Shown here in pieces: positions 41,301 to 56,000 of a stretch of 64,000 bases of DNA; position 1 is the stretch's first letter; every line of letters starts with the position of its first letter. The stretch is from contig NC_087379.1 in NCBI RefSeq assembly GCF_963675165.1, positions 7,036,339 to 7,100,338 on the forward strand, in the 5' to 3' direction. The notes beneath the pieces were generated by a model. That model ran no database searches and had not been told where the DNA came from. It was given only the letters and a program-made list of their open reading frames with translations. The stretch comes from Halichondria panicea (lineage: Eukaryota > Porifera > Demospongiae > Suberitida > Halichondriidae). Position numbers and translations under genes: made by a program.

Positions 41301-44300
41301 AATTATTTCTAGGGAGTTGAATTGACGTAGAGAATTGCCGTAGCCTCGAGCCTACTATGTGTGTACCTCAGGGCCACCGTACTATAGGCAGCATGTTCGT
41401 GACCATCACATCATTTGCATTATTTGCATGTACGTACAAATATGGACATTGCCGGCATTTGAAAACCCTTACTATGTTTTGCCTATAAGATATACTATCT
41501 TGCTTATTTGTGTTTAAGTTGACAAACTGGGCTACATACATTTTCTTGCATGTTGTACACTGTATTACCGGCATTTTCAATTAAAATCATAGACTATAAT
41601 TATAGTGATACATTATACAGTATATACTAGCCTCGTTCCTAGGCCGAGGTGTCTCTAAAATAACGCTAGGTCGCCATGCAACTAGGCCTGGGGAAGATTA
41701 CATTTGGGCGTGGTTTCAATTTATTCAGATCCAACAAATTTCAATGATTTTTCCGTAAAAGCTGCCGTAATCACAAAAATAGCTTCGTGTTACATAGCTA
41801 ACCTAGCTAACTAGCTAGCTAGGTATTAGATCTTGGTGGTAGCTATCAAGTTGTGTCAAACAAGAGGCCCCCCTCAATGAGCGTCAGGTCCAAGCTGTCA
41901 ACTCCAGTGTGAAGGAAGGGACATTTTGTGTGGTTCCCTACTGTGCTACCAGTTGCTGCAGACAATGAACTTGGAAGCCATTAGCTCGATCTACCTGGAC
42001 ATATAGCATAGGTGTATTTTGTGTTGCTAGGGTTATAAACTAGTTATGACACGTGCACTCGGGATGCATGGTGTATATTGCACTCAGCCCTCGGGCCAAT
42101 ATCATATTCTTTGTCATTTCTCTAGCTGTATTTTCATTATGGACATAATTTTACAATATACCAGATACAATCTATCCCAGGCCTAGTTGGTGACCTAGCA
42201 TTATTTTAGAGACAACTCTGCCTGGGAACGAGGCTAAGTATATACATGCAGTTGTAGATGTACTGTACAATGTATTATGAACTTACATGTGCTGACAATT
42301 ACATTTCCCTGTGGATTTTAAACTGACGTACTAGCCGGTTTATTTACATGTACTGTACTAGCTGGCTTAATACGTATGACTGTTGTGCTTGTGTTCTCAC
42401 TCTAGGATGTGGTTGGAAATGTAGAGCAGTGAATGTCTGTATTGTTCAATGTACATTCATATTGTGTTGTCACTGTCTCCACTCTTGCAGGATGGGAACA
42501 CTCCACTCATGGTGGCAGTCTTTGGAGGTCACACTGACTGTATTAAAAAGCTGCTCTCCTCAGGAGCAGTGGTGGACCTGGTTAACAAGGTGAGTATCTG
42601 ATAGAGTATGATTTAAATTGACGTAGAGAATTGCCGTAGCCTCGAGCCTACTATGTGTGTACCTCAGGGCCACCGTACTATAGGCAGCATGTTTGTGACC
42701 ATCACATCATTTGAATTATGTTCATGTACGTACAAATATGGACATTGCCGGCACTTTAAAACTTACCTTATCTTGCTTATTAGACAAACTGGGCTACATA
42801 CATTTTCTTGCATGTTGTACACTATTACCGGCATTTTCAATTAAAATCATAGACTATAATTATAGTGATACATTGTACAGTATATACTAGCCTCGTTCCC
42901 AGGCCGAGGTGTCTCTAAAATAACGCTAGATCGCCATGCAACTAGGTCTGGGGAAGAGTACATATGGGCATGATTTCAGATCCAATGATTTCTCCGTAAA
43001 AGCTACCGTAATAACAAAAATAGCTCCGTGTTACAAAATATCTCTTGAAGAAAGCTAACCTAGCCAACTAGCTAACTAGGTATTAGATCTAGGTGGTAGC
43101 TATCAAGTTGTGTCAAACAAGAGGCCCCCCTCAATGAGCGTCAGGTCCAAGCTGTCAACTCCAGTGTGAAGGAAGGGATATTTTGTGTGGTTCCCTACTG
43201 TGCTACCAGTTGCTGCAGACAATGAACTTGGAAGCCATTAGCTCGATCTACCTGGACATATAGCATAGGTGTATTTTGTGTTGCTAGGGTTATAAACTAG
43301 TTATGACACGTGCACTCGGGATGCATGGTGTATATTGCACTCAGCCCTCGGGCCAACATCGTAATTATTTCTTTGTCATTTCTCTAGCTGTATTTTCATT
43401 ACGGGCAATAATTTTACAATATACTAGATACAATCTATCCCAGGCCTAGTTGGCGACCTAGTATTATTTTAGAGACAACTCTGCCTGGGAACGAGGCTAA
43501 GTATATACATGCAGTTGTAGATGTACTGTACAATGTATTATGAACTTACATGTGCTGACAATTACATTTCCCTGTGGATTTTAAACTGACGTACTAGCCG
43601 GTTTATTTACATGTACTGTACTAGCTGGCTTAATATGTATGACTGTTGTGCTTGTGTTCTCACTCTAGGATGTGGTTGGAAATGTAGAGCAGTGAATGTC
43701 TGTATTGTTCAATGTACATTCATATTGTGTTGTCACTGTCTCCACTCTTGCAGGATGGGAACACTCCACTCATGATGGCAGCCAGTAGAGGTCACACTGA
43801 CTGTATTAAAAAGCTGCTCTCCTCAGGAGCAGTGGTGGACCTGGTTAACAAGGTGAGTATCTGATAGAGTATGATTTAAATTGACGTAGAGAATTACCGT
43901 AGCCTCGAGCCTACTATGTGTGTACCTCAGGGCCACCGTACTATAGGCAGCATGTTTGTGACCATCACATCATTTGAATTATGTTCATGTACGTACAAAT
44001 ATGGACATTGCCGGCACTTTAAAACTTACCTTATCTTGCTTATTAGACAAACTGGGCTACATACATTTTCTTGCATGTTGTACACTATTACCGGCATTTT
44101 CAATTAAAATCATAGACTATAATTATAGTGATACATTGTACAGTATATACTAGCCTCGTTCCCAGGCCGAGGTGTCTCTAAAATAACGCTAGATCGCCAT
44201 GCAACTAGGCCTGGGGAAGAGTACATATGGGCATGATTTCAGATCCAATGATTTCTCCGTAAAAGCTACCGTAATAACAAAAATAGCTCCGTGTTACAAA

Positions 44301-46999
44301 ATATCTCTTGAAGAAAGCTAACCTAGCCAACTAGCTAACTAGGTATTAGATCTAGGTGGTAGCTATCAAGTTGTGTCAAACAAGAGGCCCCCCTCAATGA
44401 GCGTCAGGTCCAAGCTGTCAACTCCAGTGTGAAGGAAGGGATATTTTGTGTGGTTCCCTACTGTGCTACCAGTTGCTGCAGACAATGAACTTGGAAGCCA
44501 TTAGCTCGATCTACCTGGACATATAGCATAGGTGTATTTTGTGTTGCTAGGGTTATAAACTAGTTATGACACGTGCACTCGGGATGCATGGTGTATATTG
44601 CACTCAGCCCTCGGGCCAACATCGTAATTATTTCTTTGTCATTTCTCTAGCTGTATTTTCATTACGGGCAATAATTTTACAATATACTAGATACAATCTA
44701 TCCCAGGCCTAGTTGGCGACCTAGTATTATTTTAGAGACAACTATGACTGGGAACGAGGCTAAGTATATACATGCAGTTGTAGATGTACTGTACAATGTA
44801 TTATGAACTTACATGTGCTGACAATTACATTTCCCTGTGGATTTTAGAGCTTTAAACTGACGTACTAGCCGGTTTATTTACATGTACTGTACTAGCTGGC
44901 TTAATATGTATGACTGTTGTGCTTGTGTTCTCACTCTAGGATGTGGTTGGAAATGTAGAGCAGTGAATGTCTGTATTGTTCAATGTACATTCATATTGTG
45001 TTGTCACTGTCTCCACTCTTGCAGTATGGGGACACTCCACTCATGACGGCAGCCAGTAGAGGTCACACTGACTGTATTAAAAAGCTGCTCTCCTCAGGAG
45101 CAGTGGTGGACCTGGTTAACAAGGTGAGTATCTGATAGAGTATGATTTTCTATTTAAAACACACCTGATATAATTATTTCTAGGGAGTTGAATTGACGTA
45201 CAGAATTGCCGTAGCCTCGAGCCTACTATGTATGTACCTCTTACAGTAGTTAATGACTGAACAGAGCTGTCATTTGTACCTAAACAGATATACCCAACCT
45301 CTTAAATGATGTTTAAGGTAGTTAAACAAGGTTTATCGATGTACTCCGCTTGCCCCGCCTACTGCATTATGTACTGCCCAGCATCTACGCGCATGCGTAA
45401 TTATTATCTCTACACCTACCTCGTGCCCGATTATAGCTACCTGAGTTTAAAGCCCCACACCCAACCCTCCCTTGGTTTCTATACATTTCTCTGTCAGTAC
45501 GACATGACTGAGCCGTGGCTATGACTGTTGGCTAGGCCACCTCTTTACCCCCAAGTACTTAATTAGGGGAGCAACATAATTATTAGAAACGCTTCATCAC
45601 TATCTAATTAGCGAGGTTGCACCCCTCTAATTAATTAGAGGGGCTTCCTAACTATATTAACGGCCCTCAGTCATGGTCCGGCTCACCCTCCAAGGAGCGT
45701 TGCGGTAATGGGTAGCTGTACTCATCGCTTGCAGCAGTACCTAGAGTGACATAACTTCGTAGTGGTAATGGTATCTAATTGGGTGCATATTTATTACTTG
45801 ACGTACAGTAGATTAATATGCAATTATCGTTGCCAGTATTGCTCTGTCAGCAAAGTACATGTCATACGCATTAGACCACTTTACCTCTTACAATGTACGT
45901 CTCATCCCTTCATATGATCATCATCACAGGATGGACAGACTGCTCTGATGAGAGCCAAGAGATCACGTCTCTCTAACCCTTCAACAATACAGTTGCTTGA
46001 GGAAGCTGCTGAATCACATGTGAGTCCATACCTCAATAATGCACACACTGCATGATCATGATGGTGTTTTAGTTTATTGTGCCAAATAATTAAATAGTGC
46101 ATACATTATTATATGTACATCGAATAAACTGTATGTCCCCTCTTTTACGAGTATTTTGCTATTTGGAAAATTAAGCTCATACTTTTAAATACTGTCCATT
46201 TAATTGCAATGGAGTGCAAACTACAGTTCCAATATTACACCCTCCTAAACAAGCATGAATACCATTACATGTGCCCCCCCCACACACACACACACACACA
46301 CACTACTATCTATTTATTTTGACTAATGCCTTGTGCTAATTCTAAGAACCAAAATTAGAGGTTAATGATTGTTTTGTGCTTGCCACCTAGAAGAACCACA
46401 TAGACCCATCCCCATTATCAGATACTACCACCACAAAACCTAGCCCAGACAATACAGGCCTGTACCTTATAAATTAAGCCTCCCTCAAGGTCAGATTTAG
46501 TTTACACAAGTACATAGCTATAGCCATGCACAAGCTAAGTTGAAGTATTACAGCAGCCAATATCAAGTCTAAGATAAGTTCAATACTTTATGTCAGCATT
46601 ACCTCAAATGTGAATATAGCTTACAATCAGCATGGCCCCAAGTGAATAGCTTCCAATAATTATTCAGTATACTAGTTGTTCTGAATGCAACAGATGAATG
46701 GGGAGGGTTGGTGCACCGTTAAAGACTCTTTAACCCATCATTCTCGACTCTCAAGGTTGGGCATCTGTTTGCCTTTTCTACCTGTACGGTTTTGTGCTGT
46801 TTGCTCTTTTGTTCTCCTTTTTTCTTTTGCTTGCCTAACTAGATAGGATAATACAAGGTATCAAGGATCCACCACTATAATATTAGGACATCAGATGCCA
46901 ACCTTTTAAAGATTAATTTAAGTGAGCATTCCGTTTGAGCTAGTAACGCGAACAGTTGACACAATTTCTCCCACACAAATGATACTTTTTGTATACCCT

Positions 47000-47060
<61 letters not shown>

Positions 47061-50000
47061 AGTTATGTCCGCAGTCTGTTCCAGTCCTACCCAAGAACTG
47101 GACTGTCGTCACTGACACAGAAACGTGAGTGACTATTGCACAGTTTAGTCACTAGCTTTTATGAATGTGAGTCAACTTTAGGAAGAAGCCAGTCTACCAG
47201 AACAAGGCAGCAGGGGAAACCCTATCCACACCACCTGGATGTAAGTGTTGTGCTTGTGCTGTATCTAGCACATGGTTCTGTGTGTTTTACCTCCTGTGTA
47301 GATCCCCTGCACCAAACCTCCGCATACCCTGATGTCACTTTCTACGACATGCCTCAAGAGAAGGAGTTTACCTCCAGTGGTGGCCACGCTGACTTTGACA
47401 ATGGAGTGCAAGTGACTGTTTCAGCTAATGCTGTCCCAGCAGGGACCTCTGTGAGCATTAAAGTCCAACCCAGCCTTGCTTCAAATGACGTGTTTGTGAT
47501 GCCTGAGGGCATTCAGTCTGCCAGTCCGTCCTACTTGATCTCTGGTGAAGGTCTAAACGGAGAGGTGACCCTGAGCATGGAGCATCATGTACGCGTGTCC
47601 ACCCAACAAGAAGCTGATGACCTCCTCTTTCTCCAAGCTGACTCGTCTCCCAAGAGATCTGGATCAAAGAGTATATACCAGTACCAGGAGGTACAAGAGG
47701 GAGGGTCGAAGGCAGAGTTCACTCCTGGTGGGAACACTGGGAGACTGACCAGACGTTTGTCAAAGAAGAAGTTCTTCAAAGTTGGGGCTCGAATAAAGAA
47801 ATGGTTTCGAGGTGAGTGTATAAGGAATGTGTTTGTAGTGTGAGTGACATGCTTTTGTTGCAGGTTCATCCCAACTTGCTGCCAGCCAGCCTGATGACCC
47901 CCCAGAGCCTGAGAGTCCACCTAACCTCTACACTGTCAGAGTCTACCGGTCTCCGCCACACACAACTGAGGACAGAATGGCTCTTGTCATTGTCAGCTAC
48001 TTCCACCGTCTGTTTTTCGATGTACGTACATTGCAGAGTAAAGTTTTGTGATTCGTTTAGCACTGTACATAAATAACTGTTTTCCCATTATAGTTCTTGC
48101 AGAGGTTTGAGGTTGTCGTCATTCCCCGAGATTATCCACACTTGTCAAGTAGCCCTGCTGATAAGACAATCAAACAACCTCTTTGCTTTGTCCAAGTTGA
48201 TGCAGTACTGGAGCTAGTCTGTGACCCAGCCTGGAGGAGTGTGCCTGACCAGAGAATGGTGAGTGCTTTCAATAGTTATAGAAAAAAAACCGTTTATATC
48301 GTAAGTGACTTTTCCGCACTTTTTTGTGTCTTCTATTAATTAATTTTTGCCGTGTTTACAGATTTCCCAAGATGAAGTAGACTTGCCAGTGATTGGTAAG
48401 TTCTCGCCAGAGGAGCTTCAGTGTTACCCACCCAGGATAGTGTGTCGGTTCTTCCCTGAGCAAGGAGCTGTCTCCTGCACCACATGCAATCTCTCACTGC
48501 ATGGCTTTGACAAACCAGTCAGTGTGGACATGGCACTGCTCACTCCTCAGAGATCAGTGGACACTAAACAACTCAAGGTGTCTCACTCAATCTCTGTTAA
48601 AGTCAATAATTATAATTATGAATGTTAGATACACTTCACTTGTGCCATATCAACCCAATGTTCTGCATCATCCTACACTTGTTAAATTTTGGTTAATGAA
48701 TGTCCGTAATGTAGTATGTTGCTTCCATAAGACCTACGTCTGTACTGTGTGTACTGCATGTGGACGTTCTCAATTCGTTATAATGCATGTACCGTATAGC
48801 AGGTTATTTTCGTACGGTAGAAGTTTTCGTATTTTTCGTATTGTATACATAATCAACATTATCATTGGAAAATTAAAACTGCGCCACCACGATAGGTTCA
48901 ACGTCACTATCCTGAGCTGTACGAGTATTTAGAATACGAAATATTTGATTGGGCAGTTCATACGAACATTTACCAGTATGTATGTGATTGTAGGAAGCCA
49001 CTGAAGTACTGAGGAGAACAGTTGGTGAGATGACCACCTCACAGCTTGGCTCTACTGTGGAGACTGTACTGTCACTAATGGAGAAAATGACAACTGCACT
49101 TCAGTGAGATGTCTAGTATTTTAATGGTAGCACTGTATTCACAATAATTTTATGTCCCACCTCAGGTCATCTTCTCTGAGTGAGCTGACAGGCCACACTG
49201 ACTCCATACGGACAGAGATAAAGGCTGTCTTTGTAGCGACCAGGAGGGTTGTCCAGGAGTGCACAGTACAGAGCATCAGTGAGAACATGGGAGCCAGTCT
49301 CTCCAAGATGGAGACTTTATCTCACCAGCTTTATATGGTGGCTAAGGTCAAACTGAGAAACTGTCTAGGTAAGAACGTGTGTTTATGATGTCAAGTGTTA
49401 GCTCTCGTACTCAATGGTACAGACCAGTCAGAGGAGACAGCTGCTCTTGTTGACCTGGTGGAGAATGGAGCTAATCTGTTGAGAGCTGTGGACTGTCTAC
49501 TCAGGGACATCCACACACTCAGTGGAGTCAGTGGTAAGTGTACATTGTCAGAGCCGTGCCGTGTATTGAGTATAAAGGTACCTACCTATTATGTTTTGAT
49601 TTTAGATCAATGATACTATTATAATAGTTACTGCTGCTCAACTGCAACCCTCCTCCCCCTGAGATTAAATATTCACGTACAGTCTTTTGTCGAAATTTGC
49701 TGTTTTTTTTCCTCCCAAAACTTATAGCCAATGTATGTAGAGCTACAAAATGCATCTTTTAGTTTTGATGTAGTTAAGTTATGACCTCCTGAAAGAAGCT
49801 AGCGTAATAGCTAGGTGCCATATTCCTTTCCACTTCCACTGTATTGTACATACTACATGTACTGTACTTAGTGCTCCAGTGTGTGGGCGTATCATGCTCT
49901 AACCATTTCCTCTTTCACACAGATGTATTGTCATTGTATTGAACTGCATGCAATCCACGTACACCATTTCCTTTGCTGACCCTCACCCTATCCACACTAC

Positions 50001-53000
50001 AGGCCTGGCAGAGAGGATAGACATTGAACACCCTCTACTCAACAACGAGATTGAGACAACAGAGTTCGTATATTTGGCTGCATATTTCGACAACGTGATA
50101 TTGTACTCTCAGATGTTGGGACTCAATCGTTCTCAGCAAGCTAGTGTGAGGCAGCTTCTAGGTTCATATGACATGCAAACGGCCATGATGGAGTGCTTGT
50201 CCCTATGGCAGAGGAGTAACCCAGCTGCTGCAACATATAGAACTCTTCTGAAACTACTCGTAAGAATGAAGAAACATGAAATTGCGAGTGATGTGTTCAA
50301 ACATTGCCTAGAGAATAGTAAACTAACATAGTACATGTGTAGCGTATTATTTGTTTTGTGATAGACCTTTTTTTTATCAGTTTGAATGCACGTAACATTA
50401 TTTTTGTAGTGTTTATTGTTTGGATGACAATGAATTGTTAGTCACATTGTTATTGTGGTCATGTACTGTCATGCTCCCTCATGATTGTTATGCCTTGATG
50501 CGTATGGTCCATGCAGGGGCACACAGTCATCTGTTTGTGTGTGCATGTGTGTGTGTGTATTCCAGCTGTAACTGTTCCTTCTATTAGCAGTATACAAGCG
50601 TCATATCACCTTCTAGGTAAAGGGTCCTTGAATAACATTGGTAAAGATCGCCAATGCTATTATTGCTAGTTACACAAATTGTGTAACTAGCAATAATAGC
50701 ATTGGCGATCTTTACCAAATCACCAAACCAGCAAAGAAGAGAAGAGACCAGAGGAGGCTGGAACCACTTGACCTTAGCTAATTAAGGTCACTAATTGGAT
50801 TTATCCAAACTTCTCTTGCAGACTACTTCAAGCCTAGTTTTTAGTGTCTATCAGTTTAAAACCTTATTTTTCAGGGGGGGTCAAATTTTATTTTCGCCAA
50901 TTTTGCTCAGAAGCAGAGATACAAGTCTCAAAGCCAGTATGCAGTGACCTCGAGAACAAGCCGCTCATGATATCGAGGCTAGTGCAAGAGCAAGACTTTT
51001 GATTGTATCTCTGCTTCTGAGCAAAATTGGCGAAAACATAATTTGACCCCCCCTAAAAAATAACGTTTTAAACTGATAGACACTAAAAACTAGGCTTGAA
51101 GTAGTCTGCAAGAGAGGTTTGGATAAATCCAATTAGTGACCTTAATTAGCTAAGGTCAAGTGCATGTTTAGTCTCGAATACCCGCCTCAACCTAAAAGCT
51201 TGAGTCTGGTCAAACCATAGATGTAGGAGAGAGGGATTGGAAACGGAAGTAGATTTCAATGTACTTCACATATGACCTCCATAAACATCCGCGCCTCGCT
51301 TAATGAGGGCTAAATCTATTCCCCAGGAACTTCGCGGGTAACTGAGATTATTGCAAATCTAGGATTTTATTAGCCTCGTTCCCAGGCCTTACTTTTTCTT
51401 GCTGTTGTCACTGTTCATCCATAAATCACTAGAAAGACATAGTGAGGCAGCAAAGAAAGAAATGGGCATACAGTTAAGAAAAAGTAAGGCCTGGTTTGGG
51501 AAATCGCGTGATCCACAAGGATTTTTATGAACGTGGGAGATATGTAGCCCACAATCGTGACGTAAGGTATTCTCCCACGCATTCAGAGTTAATAAGACTG
51601 TACATGTACTGAGACAACCACCAAGATGTGCTGCAAGTCAGATCAGAGAACCAGCGTGGCCAGCTCTGGTGGCAGTAGCTACCTGCTATATATGATAATG
51701 ATGACTAACTTAAGCTATCTTGATCTATACTAGCATGTAGAAAGACACAAGAAAAGGTAATAGTCTGATAGAATCTGAACACACAATCTAGACTAGTAGA
51801 TCATCTAAGGTATATAGCTAGCTATAGTGCTTGCAAACTTCCAGTTCCAAGTCCATGTCCAGCTTGCTGCAGGCAAAGTTTTATTAGTCATAGATATCTG
51901 TGTGGGCAGTCCAACATCTCTAGCTCAGCATGCCCACGCTCATTTTCACCCTTCTACCCTTCTACCCTCACGCGACTTCCCGATACAGGCTCTCCTTTTT
52001 CCTAACTCTACGTAGGGTTTCCACACAAAAATCTGATCTCTACAAATGGTGTTTTGAGTGATTGTGCATACAAAGCAACTAAAATAAAGCAGGCAGCCAC
52101 AATTTCGCGTTGAAATACCTTTTCTTTCTTGCACAATAGCACCCGTTAACTCTCACCACAACTATGCGCTTGCATGCAATATTTCCACTCTAAAGAAAGC
52201 ACACTTCAAAGTTAAATTTCAAAACTTTTGTTGAAGCATAGATAAAGGAATTTTGTGCTGCAATTCTACACTTCAAGGTAAGTAGTTTAGAGCAGAATTG
52301 AACAAATTGTATTTAGTTGTCAAAGCCTGGTGTATTTTTTACAACTACAACCAAAAATTGAAAATGTTGTTTTGATACTGTAAAAATAGAAGTGTCAGTG
52401 CATTTGCTTTCCTCACCATATTTTTATGAAGTAGGTTGGTGCATGTATCTATGATAATAATTAAAAGTAGAATCGTCCCATGTAACCACCAAACTACATC
52501 CGATGTATTTCTACTCCGTAACAACGTAACAAACATTACAAAATGTCAGTGATCATCATAATATGTATTATACACAGGCTGTTGAGTCAACAGAAGCCTT
52601 TAATGTCTGAAATGAAAATTTCAGCCACCCAAGGTGATAATTTAATATAATATTATAGAAACTTTGTTGTTCTTCACTGCAGTGCGTGCGTGGCCTTGTT
52701 AACAATAACAAGTGAACAATTTGGTGGAACTTGTCCAAAAAAGACTGCTCATGTTGGAAAAAGTAGACGCTGAAGAAAGCTATAATTATAATCATTGTCA
52801 ATTTATAGTATAATGGAACAGTTATAAGCTTAAGACTATCAACTTTCCAACAATGCATTACGATGAGAACAGAAAGTGTCTATTTTGACCTGACTATTGT
52901 GACTTTTTACTGGAGACAAAAAATCAGAATAATTATTGTGAACAAAAACGCAATTTTAAGTCAGAAGAGACTACATAGAAATGTGTGTAGTATACACATG

Positions 53001-56000
53001 CAATTGTTGTATTAAGTGTTCACTCCTGTTATGTCCTTTAAAATGTCACAAATTCCATCAACGTCTACTTGTGACTCTTCCAACTGCGTTTTTACCTCTC
53101 TAAACTCAGTTCTTAGTTTTTGGACAAGTTCCACCAAATTTTTCACCTGTTGTTGTAGTTCATACAAGGCCACTGCAGTGAGGAACACAAAATTTGTGAA
53201 TCTAACTTGCATATAATACAGTAGTATAGTACAAATCGTCACCTTGGCCTTGGGTGGCTGAAATTTTCATTTCAGACATTGAGGGGAGGGCTTCTGTTGA
53301 CTCAACAGCCTGTGTATAATGCATATGATGATCACTGACATTTCGTAATGTTTGTTACTTTGTTAGGCCACTCCAAGTGATACTCTGGTTTCTGGTCCAC
53401 CCCCCGCATCAGATTTTATTCTATCTCATTATTGGATTTCTATCTCATTATTTCTACTACGCATGCGCGCAGAATGGTCCATGTGGTTACAAAATAGTGT
53501 GATAATGATATTCATTTGCAAAATAATGAGATTCATAAGGTGAAATTGATAATGACATAATGAGAAAAGCCGCCCGCCCGCATGCAATTAGAAAAACTTC
53601 AGGACCAGAAACCAGAGTGTCACTTGGAGTGGCCTTACGGAGTAGAATCTAGAAAATATTGAAAATAAACAAAACTAAAAATACATCGGATGTAGTTTGG
53701 TGGTTACATGGGACAATTCTCCTTTTAATTATTATCATAGATACATGCACCAATCTACTTCACAAAAATATGGTGAGGAAAGCAAATGCACTGACACTTT
53801 TATTTTTACAGCATCAAAACAACATTTTCAATTTTTGGTTGTAGTTGTAAAAAATACACCAGGCTTTGACAACTAAATACAATTTGTTCAATTCTGCTCT
53901 AAACTACTTACCTTGAAGTGTAGAATTGCAGCACAAAATTCCTTTATCTATGCTTCAAAAAAAGTTTTGAAATTTAACTTTGAAGTGTGCTTTCTTTAGA
54001 GTGGAAATATTGCATGCAAGCGCATAGTTGTGGTGAGAGTTAACGGGTGCTATTGTGCAAGAAAGAAAAGGTATTTCAACGCGAAATTTTGGCTGCCTGC
54101 TTTATTTTAGTTGCTTTGTATGCACAATCACTCAAAACACCATTTTTCAGAAATCAGATTTTTTTTGTGGAAACAACCCTACTCTACGTCTATTTCTTTC
54201 TTTATTCCTCCAATTAATACCGTATTTTATCTCATTGAACGATAAGACAGTATTTTATCTTATTGAAAGATGTGATAAAGAACAGAAAAAGGAGAGCCTG
54301 TGTAGAGGCTAGGATTTTATGAGTTGTCACTAGTAGATCTATTCTGTCAAGTTTTCCAGTATCCAGTGCAACTGTGCTTTATATAGATAGTGAATAACCA
54401 TTATTCAAGCTCTATTTACCGTTGCAACTATCTTCTTCATTGAATTTAGGTAAGTTTAATCTTGTATTGTACACATTTATCCCTTTTTCTCTGAAATGAT
54501 TAATGTTTAGGTAGTATACTTCAATATGCTTGTTGGTAAATCATGTGGTATCACCCCAAGCCAAAGAAAATTAGTCATACATCAGCTGGTAGAATTTAGT
54601 GCTAGAAAAAAGTTGAATTAAAGAGCACCACTAAAGATCCCTTTTTTGGGAATATGCTAAGCGTTACAGAAATTTTAATTTTAGGCATACATTCCCTTAT
54701 GATTGGTGATCACCACAAGAGCATTAGTTTTGGATTAGGTGGATGTATAGCTTTTGTGTGCATGAATGTGTAGTCACCTATTTTTACCTCATAATTGTTA
54801 TTGGCCCGGTAGTTAGATTGTGGTGAAGGGCCTGTAGGCCCGAGATATTTAACTACTACAAATGCTGTTTCATCTATATTTTATATAGCAATACCTCGCA
54901 AGCCAAAACTTACTGAGTACGCTGAAGAAAAGAAGACAGAAGAATACCCCTCCTCTCTACACCCTATACGTCACCGCCCTCGTAAATGTTATCGGCTGTT
55001 CCGGCTATATATACACCCTTGTATACCTCACCAGCTTCTCTCCATCTAAGACTGTCTGATTAGAGTGCTAAACTAATCATAATTATAGCTGTAATAATCA
55101 TTTTTATCGTGTATGTTTTTGTTAATGTTGTTTGGTTTGATCCCACTCGTTTTACACTTAGAAAGCAACTGGCAGTGCTGTGGAGTGTTTTGCTGTCTCC
55201 AAGTGTATGTAATTATACTTAATGAATTGGAAATTGAAATGTACGCTCACCAGCCTAGTATTATTATATAGAAACTTCGTACAATTGATTCATCAAAAGT
55301 GAAAACAATAATTAAGAAAGTTACATGGTGTATTATGTATCTTGTCGTATGAATGATCATGGTTATTGCCTCAAACTAGTGGACTTCTTGATGGTTTTTT
55401 TTTTCATTTAATTAAGTTGGCAGCAAAAGAGAAGCCTCTGACAGTCACAAATACATTCACAATTTCAGGGAACTAAGCATCCTCTGATGATTTTATATCT
55501 ACTGTGAAAAAAGTATCCAATACCACTAGCTCTGCACATTCTCCTTACTATTACCATGTACCAATGCACTGTTGATTGTGTCTCTTTCCCTATTCTTTCA
55601 CCGCTTATGCAATGAGTTTTCCTCATTTGAGGCAAGAAAAGAAGACAAGAAAGCGAGGCGCGGATGTTTTCCGAGGCCCACTTCCGTTTCCAATCCCTCT
55701 CTCCTACTAGCCTCGTTCCCAGGCCTTACTTTTTCTTGCTGTTGTCACTGTTCATCCATAAACATAAGAAAGACATAGTGAGGCAGCAAAGAAAGAAATG
55801 GGCGTACAGTTAAGAAAAAGTAAGGCCTGGTTTGGGAAATCGCGTGATCCACAAGGATTTTTATGAACGTGGGAGATATGTAGCCCACAATCGTGACGTA
55901 AGGTATTCTCCCACGCATTCCGAGTAAGACTGTACTGTACTGCACTGAGACAACCACCGGCACCAAGCTGTGCTGCAAGTCAGATCAGAGAACCAGCGTG

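Larger units (their letters stand above)
51371..54311. mobile_element. TAGCCTCG element interrupted by a 2.2-kb insertion
   Basis: Ends TAGCCTCGTTCCCAGGCC and GCCTGTGTAGAGGCTA, target duplication GGATTTTAT on both sides. The copies at 32112 and 55708 show the uninterrupted form. Confidence 0.9.

Noticed and set aside
53012-53242. Minus-strand ORF with coiled-coil pattern inside the 2.17-kb element
   Set aside because: Not listed as a gene: it runs into the element arm, its first part is out of keeping with the rest, and no family was recognised.
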